Part shown: positions 42,074 through 49,610 of the stretch, one piece after another
Numbering within the stretch: the stretch's first letter is position 1
How the letters are laid out: every line of letters starts with the position of its first letter
DNA from: an uncultured Rhodospirillales bacterium
GTDB taxonomy: Bacteria > Pseudomonadota > Alphaproteobacteria > Acetobacterales > Acetobacteraceae
Assembly: GCA_903835235.1 (NCBI GenBank)
Contig: CAILMF010000055.1
Location: 1 to 64,000, forward strand
Length of the DNA stretch: 64,000 bases
Direction: 5' to 3'
Translations under genes and position numbers: made by a program
Notes under the pieces: model-generated
What the model was told of the DNA's origin: nothing
Database searches by the model: none
Seen by the model: the letters and a program-made list of their open reading frames with translations, nothing else

Positions 42074-42817
42074 ATGCGACGGATCGGACTGAGCATCGTC
42101 GAGCAGGACACCCAGTACGGCGAGCAACTGGTCGGCTATCTCGCCAACCAGGGTCTCCAGGCCGTGCTGGTGCCGGATCTCGCTGGGTTGTTCGCCTTGC
42201 TGCAGCAACATCCGCCTCGCCTGGTCATGCTGGGGGAGATCGGTGCGGGCAGCAGCATGCTGCCGGTGGTGCGGCGCCTGCGTGATCTTTCCCGCGTCCC
42301 CTGCATCGTGCTTTCGGCCGATTCGGACGACACCAGCCATATCGTGACGCTGGAAGCCGGCGCCGACGACTTCATTGAGCGCAGCCTGCCCATGCGCGCC
42401 ATCCTGGCCCGCATCCGTGCCGTGCTGCGGCGCGCGGAATGGCCGCCGGAGCTGCTGGGGCCGATGCATGTGGCACCGGCCCCGGTTTTGGCCCCGCCGC
42501 CGGCCAGCCGCGGCTGGAGGCTGCAACCGCAGCACCGGCGCCTGCTGCGGCCGGATGGGATGGAATGCGACCTGACGACCGCGGAATTCGACCTGCTGCG
42601 CCTGCTGGTGGAAGCCGGCGGCGTGCCGGTTTCGCGGGACGACATTTCCGCCACGGTCTTCCGCCGCAGCTTCCGCGCCGAGGACCGTACGGTGGACAAC
42701 CTGGTGCTGCGGCTGCGGCGCAAGCTGGGCACTGACCAGGAACGGGCGATCAAGACCGTGCGGGGTGCCGGCTACATGTTCGCCGGCTTCGCGGACGCGC
42801 AGTTGCTGGTGGCCTGA
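42074..42817 (+). CDS. OmpR/PhoB-type response regulator with degenerate receiver
   Basis: 247 residues from ATG 42074 behind GAGGGTG; the frame is open further upstream, to a possible start at 41924. The receiver (residues 1-118) keeps the beta1 acidic pair (IVEQD) and the Ser/Thr switch (VLSADSDD), but the phospho-acceptor position reads RLVMLGEIGAG, where D is expected in LVLLDxxLPG. The conserved Lys-Pro of beta5 is replaced in DDFIERSLPM. The winged-helix domain (about 150-240) is intact: LTTAEFDLLRLLVEAGGVPV and VDNLVLRLRRKLGTD. It probably regulates transcription without phosphorylation. No histidine kinase is adjacent. Confidence 0.87.
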   Translation: MRRIGLSIVEQDTQYGEQLVGYLANQGLQAVLVPDLAGLFALLQQHPPRLVMLGEIGAGSSMLPVVRRLRDLSRVPCIVLSADSDDTSHIVTLEAGADDFIERSLPMRAILARIRAVLRRAEWPPELLGPMHVAPAPVLAPPPASRGWRLQPQHRRLLRPDGMECDLTTAEFDLLRLLVEAGGVPVSRDDISATVFRRSFRAEDRTVDNLVLRLRRKLGTDQERAIKTVRGAGYMFAGFADAQLLVA

Positions 42818-42884
42818 AGCGGCGCCACCGGCCCTGCCGGGCGCCGTGCGGGCCCGATGGCTACCTGACGCCCGGCCGAAGTCT

Positions 42885-43032
42885 CCGTTCTGATGGGTTC
42901 ATCAGAACGGCCAAGCCCTACAGCACTATCCGCTCACGCTGAATCAGCGTGAGCGGATAGTGCTGTAGCTTCAATAGGTTGCAGATCAAGAAATCCGTTC
43001 TGATGATTCCATCAGAACGGATATTGCTCTAG
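42885..43032. repeat. Palindromic repeat unit B (second copy of unit A)
   Basis: It has the same three-part layout as 21862-22023: a shortened first hairpin (11-bp stem 42885-42895 / 42900-42910), then an almost uninterrupted 51-nt palindrome (42918-42968, 25-bp arms around a single base). The shared linker ttcaataggttgcag and a 13-bp attc-loop hairpin (42993-43005 / 43010-43022) follow, ending attgctctag. It lies between convergent genes, and its final TAG (minus strand) is the stop codon of the next minus gene. Confidence 0.87.
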
Positions 43033-43850
43033 ATCGACCGGAGAATGAGGCTGACCAGCAGCGCCCCGGCAAGCGCGCCGGCGAGCGTGGCGAACAGCAC
43101 CTTCTGCCAGGTATCGATGGTCGCCGCAGGGGCCGGAGCCGCATTGCCCGACGGCACCTCGCCCAGCCGCTGTTCCAGCCGGGCGATCCAGGCTTCGAGC
43201 GTGGTGACGCGGTCGCCCGACATCTCCAACTGGGCCGCCAGCCGTTCCTGCGTCGCGTTGATCTGGTCTGCGCCATCCTTGCTGGCCATCCCGGCCAGGG
43301 CCTGGTCCAGCCTGGCGGCCAAGCTGTTCACCTGGCTGGCCAGGGCGGCCTGGTGCGCCATGACATCCTTCAGCGCGGCTGCCTGGGGCAGTTGCTGCAC
43401 CTGGCGCGTCAGCGCCGCCACCTCGGCCTTCAACTGCTCGCCTTCGGCCAGGCTCAGGGCAGGGACCGCGACGGGGGCCGGGACGGGCGCCGGAGCCGGT
43501 GGGCGGGCGATGCGCACGGGGATGCGGTGGCGGGAGCCATCCGCTGCCAGGCCGAACAGGCGGAATTCGGCAACGCGTTGCAGCAGCTCGGGCTCGACCG
43601 GCAGTTCGAAGCCATGGCGGCCATCGCCGATGCCATTGGCTTCCAGGTCGGGGCGTGGCTTGTCGGCGACGCCGGTGCTGATCACGGCCCTGTCCAGCTG
43701 AAGTTCAAGGTGCAGCCGATGCCCGGGGCGGGACCCGTCCAGGGCCCAGCCGGAAATGCCGGCGCGCACCGCGCGTTCGGCCAGGCCACGGATATCCGTG
43801 GCATCGGCAGGCGTGGTGTCCGCGGTATCGGAAGCGACCGGAAGGTCCAT
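43029..43850 (-). CDS. Membrane-anchored coiled-coil protein with a carbohydrate-type beta domain
   Basis: 273 residues from ATG 43850. An N-terminal beta domain (about residues 25-115) contains ISGWALDGSRPGHRLHLELQ and RPDLEANGIGDGRHGFELPV. I recognise this pattern (GWAxDxxRPxxRLxVEV...IGDGRHGF) as a module that also occurs attached to alphaproteobacterial glycosyltransferases. A proline/alanine linker, a coiled coil (about 135-235, AEVAALTRQVQQLPQAAALK) and one C-terminal transmembrane helix (VLFATLAGALAGALLVSLIL) follow, with the tail ending at the membrane. Function unknown. Its TAG stop is provided by palindromic unit B. Confidence 0.7.
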   Translation of the reverse strand: MDLPVASDTADTTPADATDIRGLAERAVRAGISGWALDGSRPGHRLHLELQLDRAVISTGVADKPRPDLEANGIGDGRHGFELPVEPELLQRVAEFRLFGLAADGSRHRIPVRIARPPAPAPVPAPVAVPALSLAEGEQLKAEVAALTRQVQQLPQAAALKDVMAHQAALASQVNSLAARLDQALAGMASKDGADQINATQERLAAQLEMSGDRVTTLEAWIARLEQRLGEVPSGNAAPAPAATIDTWQKVLFATLAGALAGALLVSLILRSI

Positions 43851-44060
43851 AAAAACTGTCCCTGATGCCTGCGCCCGGCGCTGCCGTGTCGATACGGAAC
43901 GGTCACCACCGCCTGCATCGCGCTTCAACCGCCCTGTCGACGCTGGCGCTGCCTCAACTGCAGGTAGCACGCGGCTTCGTCGCGCGGCAAGCTTCGGGCG
44001 GGCCCAGGGTGCGCAAAATCGCTGGTATGACCTGGGTTTCACCCTGCCGAAACGGCGGCC

Positions 44061-44405
44061 TCAGATCACCGGTGCGGCATGCTCCCGCCACCAGCTTTCG
44101 GCGGGGGTGAAGATGCGGATATGCACGCGCGGCAGCAGGCGGGCCGGTATCAGCGCGGTGACCTGGGCGGCGCAGGGCGGCACGGGTCCGTCCAGCGCCA
44201 GGCCGTCTTCCACCGGCAGCCAGCCCAGGGGTTCGCCTTGCAGGGTGCAGACCTCAAGCCGACGGGCGCCGCCGCCCTTGCCCGGGCGCAGCCGCAGCAT
44301 GGCCCCGGGGTGGAGCCGCAGCAGGGCCGCCGGGGTGGCATGCGCGCGCAGGCCGGTGATGTAGCTGTCGAAGCCATCCGCTTCCGCCACGACTGCTGGT
44401 GCCAC
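44061..44405 (-). CDS. Small HIRAN-like domain protein
   Basis: 114 residues from GTG 44405, which has GAGGG 7 nt upstream; the frame is open further, to 44552. YITGLRAHATPAALLRLHPG, LEVCTLQGEPLGWLPVEDGL and CAAQVTALIPARLLPRVHIR resemble a HIRAN-type beta barrel, which binds DNA or stored small ligands in other proteins. The match is by pattern only. Divergent from the racemase-like gene at 44551. Confidence 0.5.
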   Translation of the reverse strand: MAPAVVAEADGFDSYITGLRAHATPAALLRLHPGAMLRLRPGKGGGARRLEVCTLQGEPLGWLPVEDGLALDGPVPPCAAQVTALIPARLLPRVHIRIFTPAESWWREHAAPVI

Positions 44406-44550
44406 ATCAATACCCTCGGTTGGGGCGGTGATCCTGTCGAAGCGCCGCGGCCGGCGCAGCTGACGGTGGCGCGAGCGCCAGGAGGTGTGAAGCCGGCTTG
44501 AACCGGCGCGGTTTCTGCCCTGGACTGCTGGCCGCTTCGAGGAAATCGCC

Positions 44551-45408
44551 ATGGCCGCGTCCCGCTACCGCTTCCTGCTGATCAACGCCTTCTCCCTGCC
44601 CGGGGAGGCGAATTACGGCATGCGCCCGAATGGTGGGCCGAAGGAGGGCAGGCTGATGAACCACGCCAGCGTGGCCCACCTGCTGGCCGATGTGGACTGG
44701 GACCTGCATGACGGCGCCCTGGCGACGCATGGCAACCACCCGGTGGAGACGCGGGAGGAGTTCGCCATTGTCGGCGTCAACCGGCTGAAGATCGTGCGCG
44801 AGGCCTGCGCGAGCGGGAAGTACAACGCCATCGTGCTGCTGGGCGGCGGCGACCCGGGCTTCGAGGAGGCGCGCGAGATCGGCCGGCGCTCCCGCATTCC
44901 CGTGACCAGCTGCGCCCATGCGCAGATGCACCTGGCCAGGTTGCTGGCCAACCGCTTCACGGTGATGGACATCAGTGAGGCGCACAACATGCACATGGCC
45001 ATGCTGGTGCGGCACTATGGCTTCGCGCCCAACTGCGCGTCGATCCGCAACCTGAACTACCCGCTGCCGCGCCCGGTGCTGCCGAACGACCGGCCGATGG
45101 CCGAGGAGAAGGCCCGCAGCGACCGTGGTGAGCGCAGCGAGATGGTGGAGGCCGCGGTGGCCGCCGCGGTGGACGCCATTGAGAATGACGGCGCCGAGAG
45201 CTTCATCATCGGCTGCTCGGCGGCGTATTGGCTGGCGCCGGTGCTGCAAGCCCGGCTGGATGCGTTGGGCTGGGAGGCACCGGTGCTGGAGGGCTATCGC
45301 TGCGCGATTGAGCAGGCGAAGACGCTGGTGAATCTGGGGCTGGACGTCTCCGGCCTGGCGATGCCGAGCGACAACCCCAGGGCGTGGCGAGCGAAGAAGT
45401 ATGTCTAG
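44551..45408 (+). CDS. Asp/Glu/hydantoin racemase-like protein
   Basis: 285 residues from ATG 44551 behind CGAGGAAATCGCC. The family layout is visible: RFLLINAFSLPGEANYGMRP at the N-terminus, AIVLLGGGDPGFEEAREIG, a cysteine in PVTSCAHAQMHLA, and a second cysteine in SFIIGCSAAYWLAPVL. These correspond to the paired cysteines of hydantoin/Asp/Glu racemases, though the spacing is loose. The substrate is unknown. It stands alone, followed by tandem palindromes. Confidence 0.72.
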   Translation: MAASRYRFLLINAFSLPGEANYGMRPNGGPKEGRLMNHASVAHLLADVDWDLHDGALATHGNHPVETREEFAIVGVNRLKIVREACASGKYNAIVLLGGGDPGFEEAREIGRRSRIPVTSCAHAQMHLARLLANRFTVMDISEAHNMHMAMLVRHYGFAPNCASIRNLNYPLPRPVLPNDRPMAEEKARSDRGERSEMVEAAVAAAVDAIENDGAESFIIGCSAAYWLAPVLQARLDALGWEAPVLEGYRCAIEQAKTLVNLGLDVSGLAMPSDNPRAWRAKKYV

Positions 45409-45510
45409 CCCGCGATGACCTGAGGCGCTGGCGCCGACAGGTCTGAATCGCGGGCTGGTGTATCTCCGCGATGACCTGAGGCGCTGGCGCCGACAGGTCT
45501 GAATCGCGGG
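45409..45510. repeat. Two tandem 46-bp structured palindromes between convergent genes
   Basis: Nearly identical units at 45409-45454 and 45465-45510. Each has nested complementary arms: cccgcgat / atcgcggg outside, gacctg / caggtc inside, and ggcgc / gcgcc at the centre. Together they fill the 110-nt space between two stop codons and should fold as strong hairpins on either strand, so they are probably bidirectional terminators or REP-like repeats. Confidence 0.82.
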
Positions 45511-45518
45511 TTCGGAAA

Positions 45519-46379
45519 TCACCGTGCGCGCGCCAGCACCTTGCGGGCGCGGTCGACCACCGGCAGGTCGATCATCGCGCCCTCGAAGGCGACGGCGCCG
45601 AGGCCCTTGGCCAGCGCTTCCTCGAAGCAGGCGATCAGGCGGCGGGCGCGGTCCACCTCGGCGGCGGAGGCACCGTATTCCTCGTTGATGATCGGCACAT
45701 GCAGCGGGTGGATGCAGGCGGCGCAGCCGAAGCCGAGCTTGCGCGAGCGCTGCAACGAGGTGCGGTAGCCTTCCAGGTCGGAGAAATCGGCGAAGGCACC
45801 GACGCTGCCCAGCGGCAGGATGCCGGCGGCGCGGCAGGCGGCGATGTTCATCATGGCGAAGACGTACATCGCGTCCGCGCCTGGCACCGCTTCCAACTCG
45901 GTTGCCAGGTCCTCGCTGCCGACACCCATGGCGGCCATGCGCGGGTCCGCGGCGGCGATGGCGTTGAGGTTGGCAAGCGCCGCCGGGGTTTCCACCAGCG
46001 CGATGAAGCGGGTCTGGCCGACCGGCATGCCCATGGCGGCTTCGCGCACCGCGACCACTTCGCTCAGCAGCTTGATGTGCTCGGCGCCCATGACCTTGGG
46101 CAGCATCAGCACGGAAACACCGGGGATCACCGCGGCTTCGATATCCGGCACCGCCAGTTCAAGCTGGCGGTTGATGCGGACGCAGACGGCGCCGCCGGCC
46201 TGGCCGACGGTCTTCACCGCGGCGGGCAGCGCGGCGCGGGCGGCCAGCTTTTCACTGGGGGGGATGCTGTCTTCCAGGTCCAGGATGACGACATCGGCAC
46301 CGCGGGTATGCGCCTTGGCCACGAATTTTTCCGCCGTGGCGGGCACGAACAGCAGGGAACGCCAGTTGGGAGCGGTCAT
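45519..46379 (-). CDS. CitE-like HpcH/HpaI aldolase/lyase (citramalyl-/malyl-CoA lyase type)
   Basis: 286 residues from ATG 46379, 3 nt after the CoA-transferase stop. It shows the CitE fold: WRSLLFVPATAEKFVAKAHT, RGADVVILDLEDSIPPSEKL (acidic Mg site), AVCVRINRQLE (Arg binding the acyl-CoA), SVLMLPKVMGAEHI, and FIALVETPAALANL (metal Glu). Such single-domain proteins cleave (S)-citramalyl-CoA or malyl-CoA-type substrates to acetyl-CoA plus a keto acid. The neighbouring CaiB and MaoC enzymes complete an itaconate/mesaconate-like route (inference). Confidence 0.88.
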   Translation of the reverse strand: MTAPNWRSLLFVPATAEKFVAKAHTRGADVVILDLEDSIPPSEKLAARAALPAAVKTVGQAGGAVCVRINRQLELAVPDIEAAVIPGVSVLMLPKVMGAEHIKLLSEVVAVREAAMGMPVGQTRFIALVETPAALANLNAIAAADPRMAAMGVGSEDLATELEAVPGADAMYVFAMMNIAACRAAGILPLGSVGAFADFSDLEGYRTSLQRSRKLGFGCAACIHPLHVPIINEEYGASAAEVDRARRLIACFEEALAKGLGAVAFEGAMIDLPVVDRARKVLARAR

Positions 46380-46382
46380 GGG

Positions 46383-47636
46383 TCAGAGTCCTTCGAAAGC
46401 GGCGCCGGAGGCGAGCATCGCCTCGATCTGTGGGTCGTCGTAGCCGAGGGCGGCCAGCACGCCGCGCGTGTCGCGGCCGAGTTGCGGCGCGGGCAGGGTT
46501 TCCTGCCGCATGCCGCCACTGAACTTGTTGGCCACGCTGGTGCGGCGGATGCGGCCCTCGGTCGGGTGGTCGTCGAAATTCCAGAAGCCGGTGTCCAGCA
46601 GGTGCGGGTCTTCCAGCAGGTCGTCGATGGAGTTGTAGCGCGCCGCCGGCACGTCGCAGGCCGCGAAAATCTCCAGCCATTCGGCGGTGGTCTTCTGCGC
46701 CAGGCCCTCCACGCGGACCTTGAAGAAGGCTTCCGCATTCTGCGTGCGGGTGATGGCAGTGTTGAAGCGCGGGTCGTCCTTCAGCTCCGGCTTGCCGATA
46801 GCGGCGAAGAACGCAAAAGCCTGCGCGTTGTTGTTGGGGCCGACGGTGATGTAGCCGTCCAGCGTCGGCAGCGGCCGGTAGTCCGGGCTCAGCAGACGCG
46901 CGTCGCCGGTCGGGCCTTCCGGCGGGTCGAAGGTGGCGGCGCCGAGGTGCTCTGACGTGACGAAGCTGGCCATGTTCTCGAACATCGGCACGTCGATGGC
47001 TTCGCCCACGCCGGTCTTCTCCCGCCGATACAGCGCGAAGCCGATGGACTGCGCGGCAATGAGGCCGGTGGTGTGGTCGGTCATGACCATGGGCACGAAG
47101 CGCGGCTCACCGATGGCGCGGTGGAAGGTGCCCGCGACGCCCGAGAGCGATTGGATGATCGGGTCATAGGCCGGGCGGTTGTAGTAGCGGCCGCCCCGGC
47201 CGAAGGCGAGGATGCTGCAATGGATCAGCCGCGGGTTGGCCGCGCTGAGCGAGGCATGGTCGAGGCCCGCGCGCAACAGCGCTTCCGGCCGTACGTTGGA
47301 GACGAAGACATCGGCCTCCGCGATCAGCGCCTTCAGCGCGGCGAGCCCTTCCGGCTGCTTGATGTTCAGGCCGATGCTGCGCTTGTTGCGGTTGAAGTTG
47401 ATGAACTTGCCGCTCATTGCCGGCGTGCGCGAACCGGCGGCGAGAAAACGCAAAATGTCGCCGCCGGGCGCTTCCACCTTCACCACATCGGCGCCCTGGT
47501 CGGCCAGGGTGCGGGTGCAGATCGGCCCCACTACCACGGTGGTGAGGTCGACAACCTTCACGCCATCAAGCGGGCCGGTCTGGGCCGGCCGATTCACGCT
47601 CTGCGCCTGCGGCGCTCCGCGATCGGACGGAGGCAC
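46383..47636 (-). CDS. CaiB/BaiF-family (class III) CoA-transferase
   Basis: 417 residues from a GTG at 47636 that shares its G with the MaoC stop (TAGTG). Typical segments are GPLDGVKVVDLTTVVVGPIC, DQGADVVKVEAPGGDILRF, SIGLNIKQPEGLAALKALIA, and the catalytic aspartate in VPMVMTDHTTGLIAAQ. It moves CoA between carboxylic acids through an aspartyl-CoA thioester. In context it probably activates the C5 dicarboxylate for the hydratase and lyase (for example an itaconate CoA-transferase role). The exact acid is unproven. Confidence 0.9.
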   Translation of the reverse strand: MPPSDRGAPQAQSVNRPAQTGPLDGVKVVDLTTVVVGPICTRTLADQGADVVKVEAPGGDILRFLAAGSRTPAMSGKFINFNRNKRSIGLNIKQPEGLAALKALIAEADVFVSNVRPEALLRAGLDHASLSAANPRLIHCSILAFGRGGRYYNRPAYDPIIQSLSGVAGTFHRAIGEPRFVPMVMTDHTTGLIAAQSIGFALYRREKTGVGEAIDVPMFENMASFVTSEHLGAATFDPPEGPTGDARLLSPDYRPLPTLDGYITVGPNNNAQAFAFFAAIGKPELKDDPRFNTAITRTQNAEAFFKVRVEGLAQKTTAEWLEIFAACDVPAARYNSIDDLLEDPHLLDTGFWNFDDHPTEGRIRRTSVANKFSGGMRQETLPAPQLGRDTRGVLAALGYDDPQIEAMLASGAAFEGL

Positions 47637-48508
47637 TACGAGAAGTCCAGTTCCATCTGGCCGCAGAGCATGCCCTGGCTGTCCGCCACCCAGACATCCA
47701 TGCGGCCATCCTTCAGCGCATGGCCGTTCAGCGTCACGGTGTCGCCGACATAGATCGGGCGCGTGAGCCGCGCGGAGAGGCCAACCAGCTTGGCGCCAGG
47801 TGCGTTCTTCACCGCGGCATCCAGCAGCAACTGCATGGTCAGGCCGCCATTCTGCACGATGTTCGGGTAGCCTTCCTCATCGCGCGAGTAGTCAGCGTCG
47901 TAGTGGATGCGATGCGCGTTCCAGGTGATGGCGGAGTAGCGGAACACCAGGGGATTGCTCAGGTGCTTGCGCTCGCTCCAGGCGGCATCGGTCGGCGCGG
48001 GGGTGCCGGCATTGACCGGGCTTTTCGTGCCGGCGGGCACGGCTTCGCGGTAGATCGCGTCGAACTCGTCCACCGCGACAACCTGGCCCGCCACTTCAAA
48101 GGTGTGGCGCATGGTGAGGACGCAAATCTGCCCGGTGCGCGCCTTCTTCGGCTCAATCGCCGCGACCTCGGCCTTCTTCACCAGCGCATCGCCGACGCGC
48201 AGCTCGCCCGGAATGCGCACGCGGCGGCCGGCGCCCATGCGGCGCGGCAGCGGGATCGGCGGCAGGATCACCCCCTTGTTCGGGTGGCCATCGGGGCCGA
48301 TGTCGCTCTGCTTGGCGCTTTCGCAGCAGAACATGCTGAACCAGTGCGGCGGCAGCAGCGTGCCGCGGGGATAGGCGTCGGGGTCCTGGTCCAGCGTGGC
48401 GGCGATGCGCCGCAGCATGCTGGGGGAGACGTCGTCATGCGTGATGCGGACATGGCCCAGCCAGTCGCGCTTCACCTGCTCTACGGCGGTGTCGAAATCA
48501 TCGGCCAT
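47636..48508 (-). CDS. MaoC-like dehydratase / enoyl-CoA hydratase with FAS1-type double hotdog
   Basis: 290 residues from ATG 48508 (AGGAGAGCCACCC upstream). The N-terminal half looks like the FAS1-dehydratase hotdog (LLPPHWFSMFCCESAKQSDI, RVRIPGELRVGDALVKKAEV). The C-terminal half is a MaoC hotdog with FRYSAITWNAHRIHYDADYS (the N-x4-H hydratase site) and TVTLNGHALKDGRMDVWV. Related enzymes hydrate itaconyl-, mesaconyl- or 2-enoyl-CoA. The stop overlaps the CoA-transferase start. Confidence 0.86.
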   Translation of the reverse strand: MADDFDTAVEQVKRDWLGHVRITHDDVSPSMLRRIAATLDQDPDAYPRGTLLPPHWFSMFCCESAKQSDIGPDGHPNKGVILPPIPLPRRMGAGRRVRIPGELRVGDALVKKAEVAAIEPKKARTGQICVLTMRHTFEVAGQVVAVDEFDAIYREAVPAGTKSPVNAGTPAPTDAAWSERKHLSNPLVFRYSAITWNAHRIHYDADYSRDEEGYPNIVQNGGLTMQLLLDAAVKNAPGAKLVGLSARLTRPIYVGDTVTLNGHALKDGRMDVWVADSQGMLCGQMELDFS

Positions 48509-48519
48509 GGGTGGCTCTC

Positions 48520-49500
48520 CTACTCGGCAATCAGGTTCAGGCGGCGGATCAGCGGGCCCCACTTCGCCGCATCGGCGCGGGTCAGGGCGCGGAATTCCGC
48601 GGGCGTATTGGGCTTGGCGATATCGGCGCCGACGCGGTCGTAGCCGGCGCGCAGCTTGTCGTCGCGCAGCGCCTCGTTCAGCGCCGCGTTGATCCGGGCG
48701 ATGATCTCATCCGGCGTCCGCGCCGGCGCCACGATGCCGAAATAGCCGGCGCCGACGAAGCCGGGCACGGTTTCCGCCATGGTCGGCACGCCCGGCCACA
48801 TTGGGCTGCGTTCGGCCTTGGTCACCGCCAGCGCGCGGATGGTCGGCATGGTGCGGACGGTATCGCCCTCGGGGATGCCGATGCAGCGGGCGTGGACACG
48901 GCCGGAGAGCAGGTCCGTCATCGCCTGGGTGCTCTGCCGGTAGGGCACGTGGACCATGTCGAGGCCCAGACGCGCGCCCAGGTCCTCCATGATCAGGTGG
49001 GTGATCGCGCCGACGCCGGCGCTGGCATAGGTGAACTTGCCGGGGTTCGCCCTGATCCAGCTGATCAGTTCCGGGAAGGTCGCGGCGGGGATGCTGGTGT
49101 GGACCAGCAGCACGTTCGACGTGGAGCAGAACTGGCCGATGGGGGCGAAGTCGGTTTCCCAATTGTAGCCCAGCTGGCGGTACAGCAGCGCGTTGACGCC
49201 GCTGTTGGTGCCCATGGTGCCAACCATCAGCGTGTAGCCATCGGCCGGGCTGCGGGCCAGCATCTCGGCCGCCAGGTTGCCGGCGCCGCCGGGGCGGTTG
49301 TCCGCCAGCACGGTTTGGCCCAGCCGCTCGCCCAACGCCTGGGCGGTGATGCGGCTGACGATGTCGGTCTGGCCGCCGCCGCCATAGGGCACCAGCAGGC
49401 GGATCGCGCGGTCGGGGTACTCGGCGGCGCGGGCCAGGCGGGGGGCGGCCAGCAGGCCCAGCCCGGCCAGGGCGGCACGGCGCGTGGTTGCGATGGCCAT
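48520..49500 (-). CDS. Bug-family (TctC-type) tripartite tricarboxylate receptor
   Basis: 326 residues from ATG 49500 (AGGGGGAAACCGAACC upstream). It has a signal peptide with RR (ATTRRAALAGLGLLAAPRLA). Bug features: YPDRAIRLLVPYGGGGQTDI, VLADNRPGGAGNLAAEMLAR, DGYTLMVGTMGTNSGVNALL, and MVHVPYRQSTQAMTDLLSGR. It binds a small carboxylated solute in the periplasm. No TctA/TctB genes are nearby. As first gene of the CitE operon it may sense or deliver the operon's substrate. The start lies 110 nt from the divergent Bug gene at 49611. Confidence 0.92.
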   Translation of the reverse strand: MAIATTRRAALAGLGLLAAPRLARAAEYPDRAIRLLVPYGGGGQTDIVSRITAQALGERLGQTVLADNRPGGAGNLAAEMLARSPADGYTLMVGTMGTNSGVNALLYRQLGYNWETDFAPIGQFCSTSNVLLVHTSIPAATFPELISWIRANPGKFTYASAGVGAITHLIMEDLGARLGLDMVHVPYRQSTQAMTDLLSGRVHARCIGIPEGDTVRTMPTIRALAVTKAERSPMWPGVPTMAETVPGFVGAGYFGIVAPARTPDEIIARINAALNEALRDDKLRAGYDRVGADIAKPNTPAEFRALTRADAAKWGPLIRRLNLIAE

Positions 49501-49610
49501 GGTTCGGTTTCCCCCTGGTGGTCGAATGGCGCGCAATCTGCGGCGCTTTTCCGCTCTGGTCAAAGTGGCGGGAAGGCCGCAGGCTTGGCCGCAAGAGGAG
49601 ACGGGAAACG

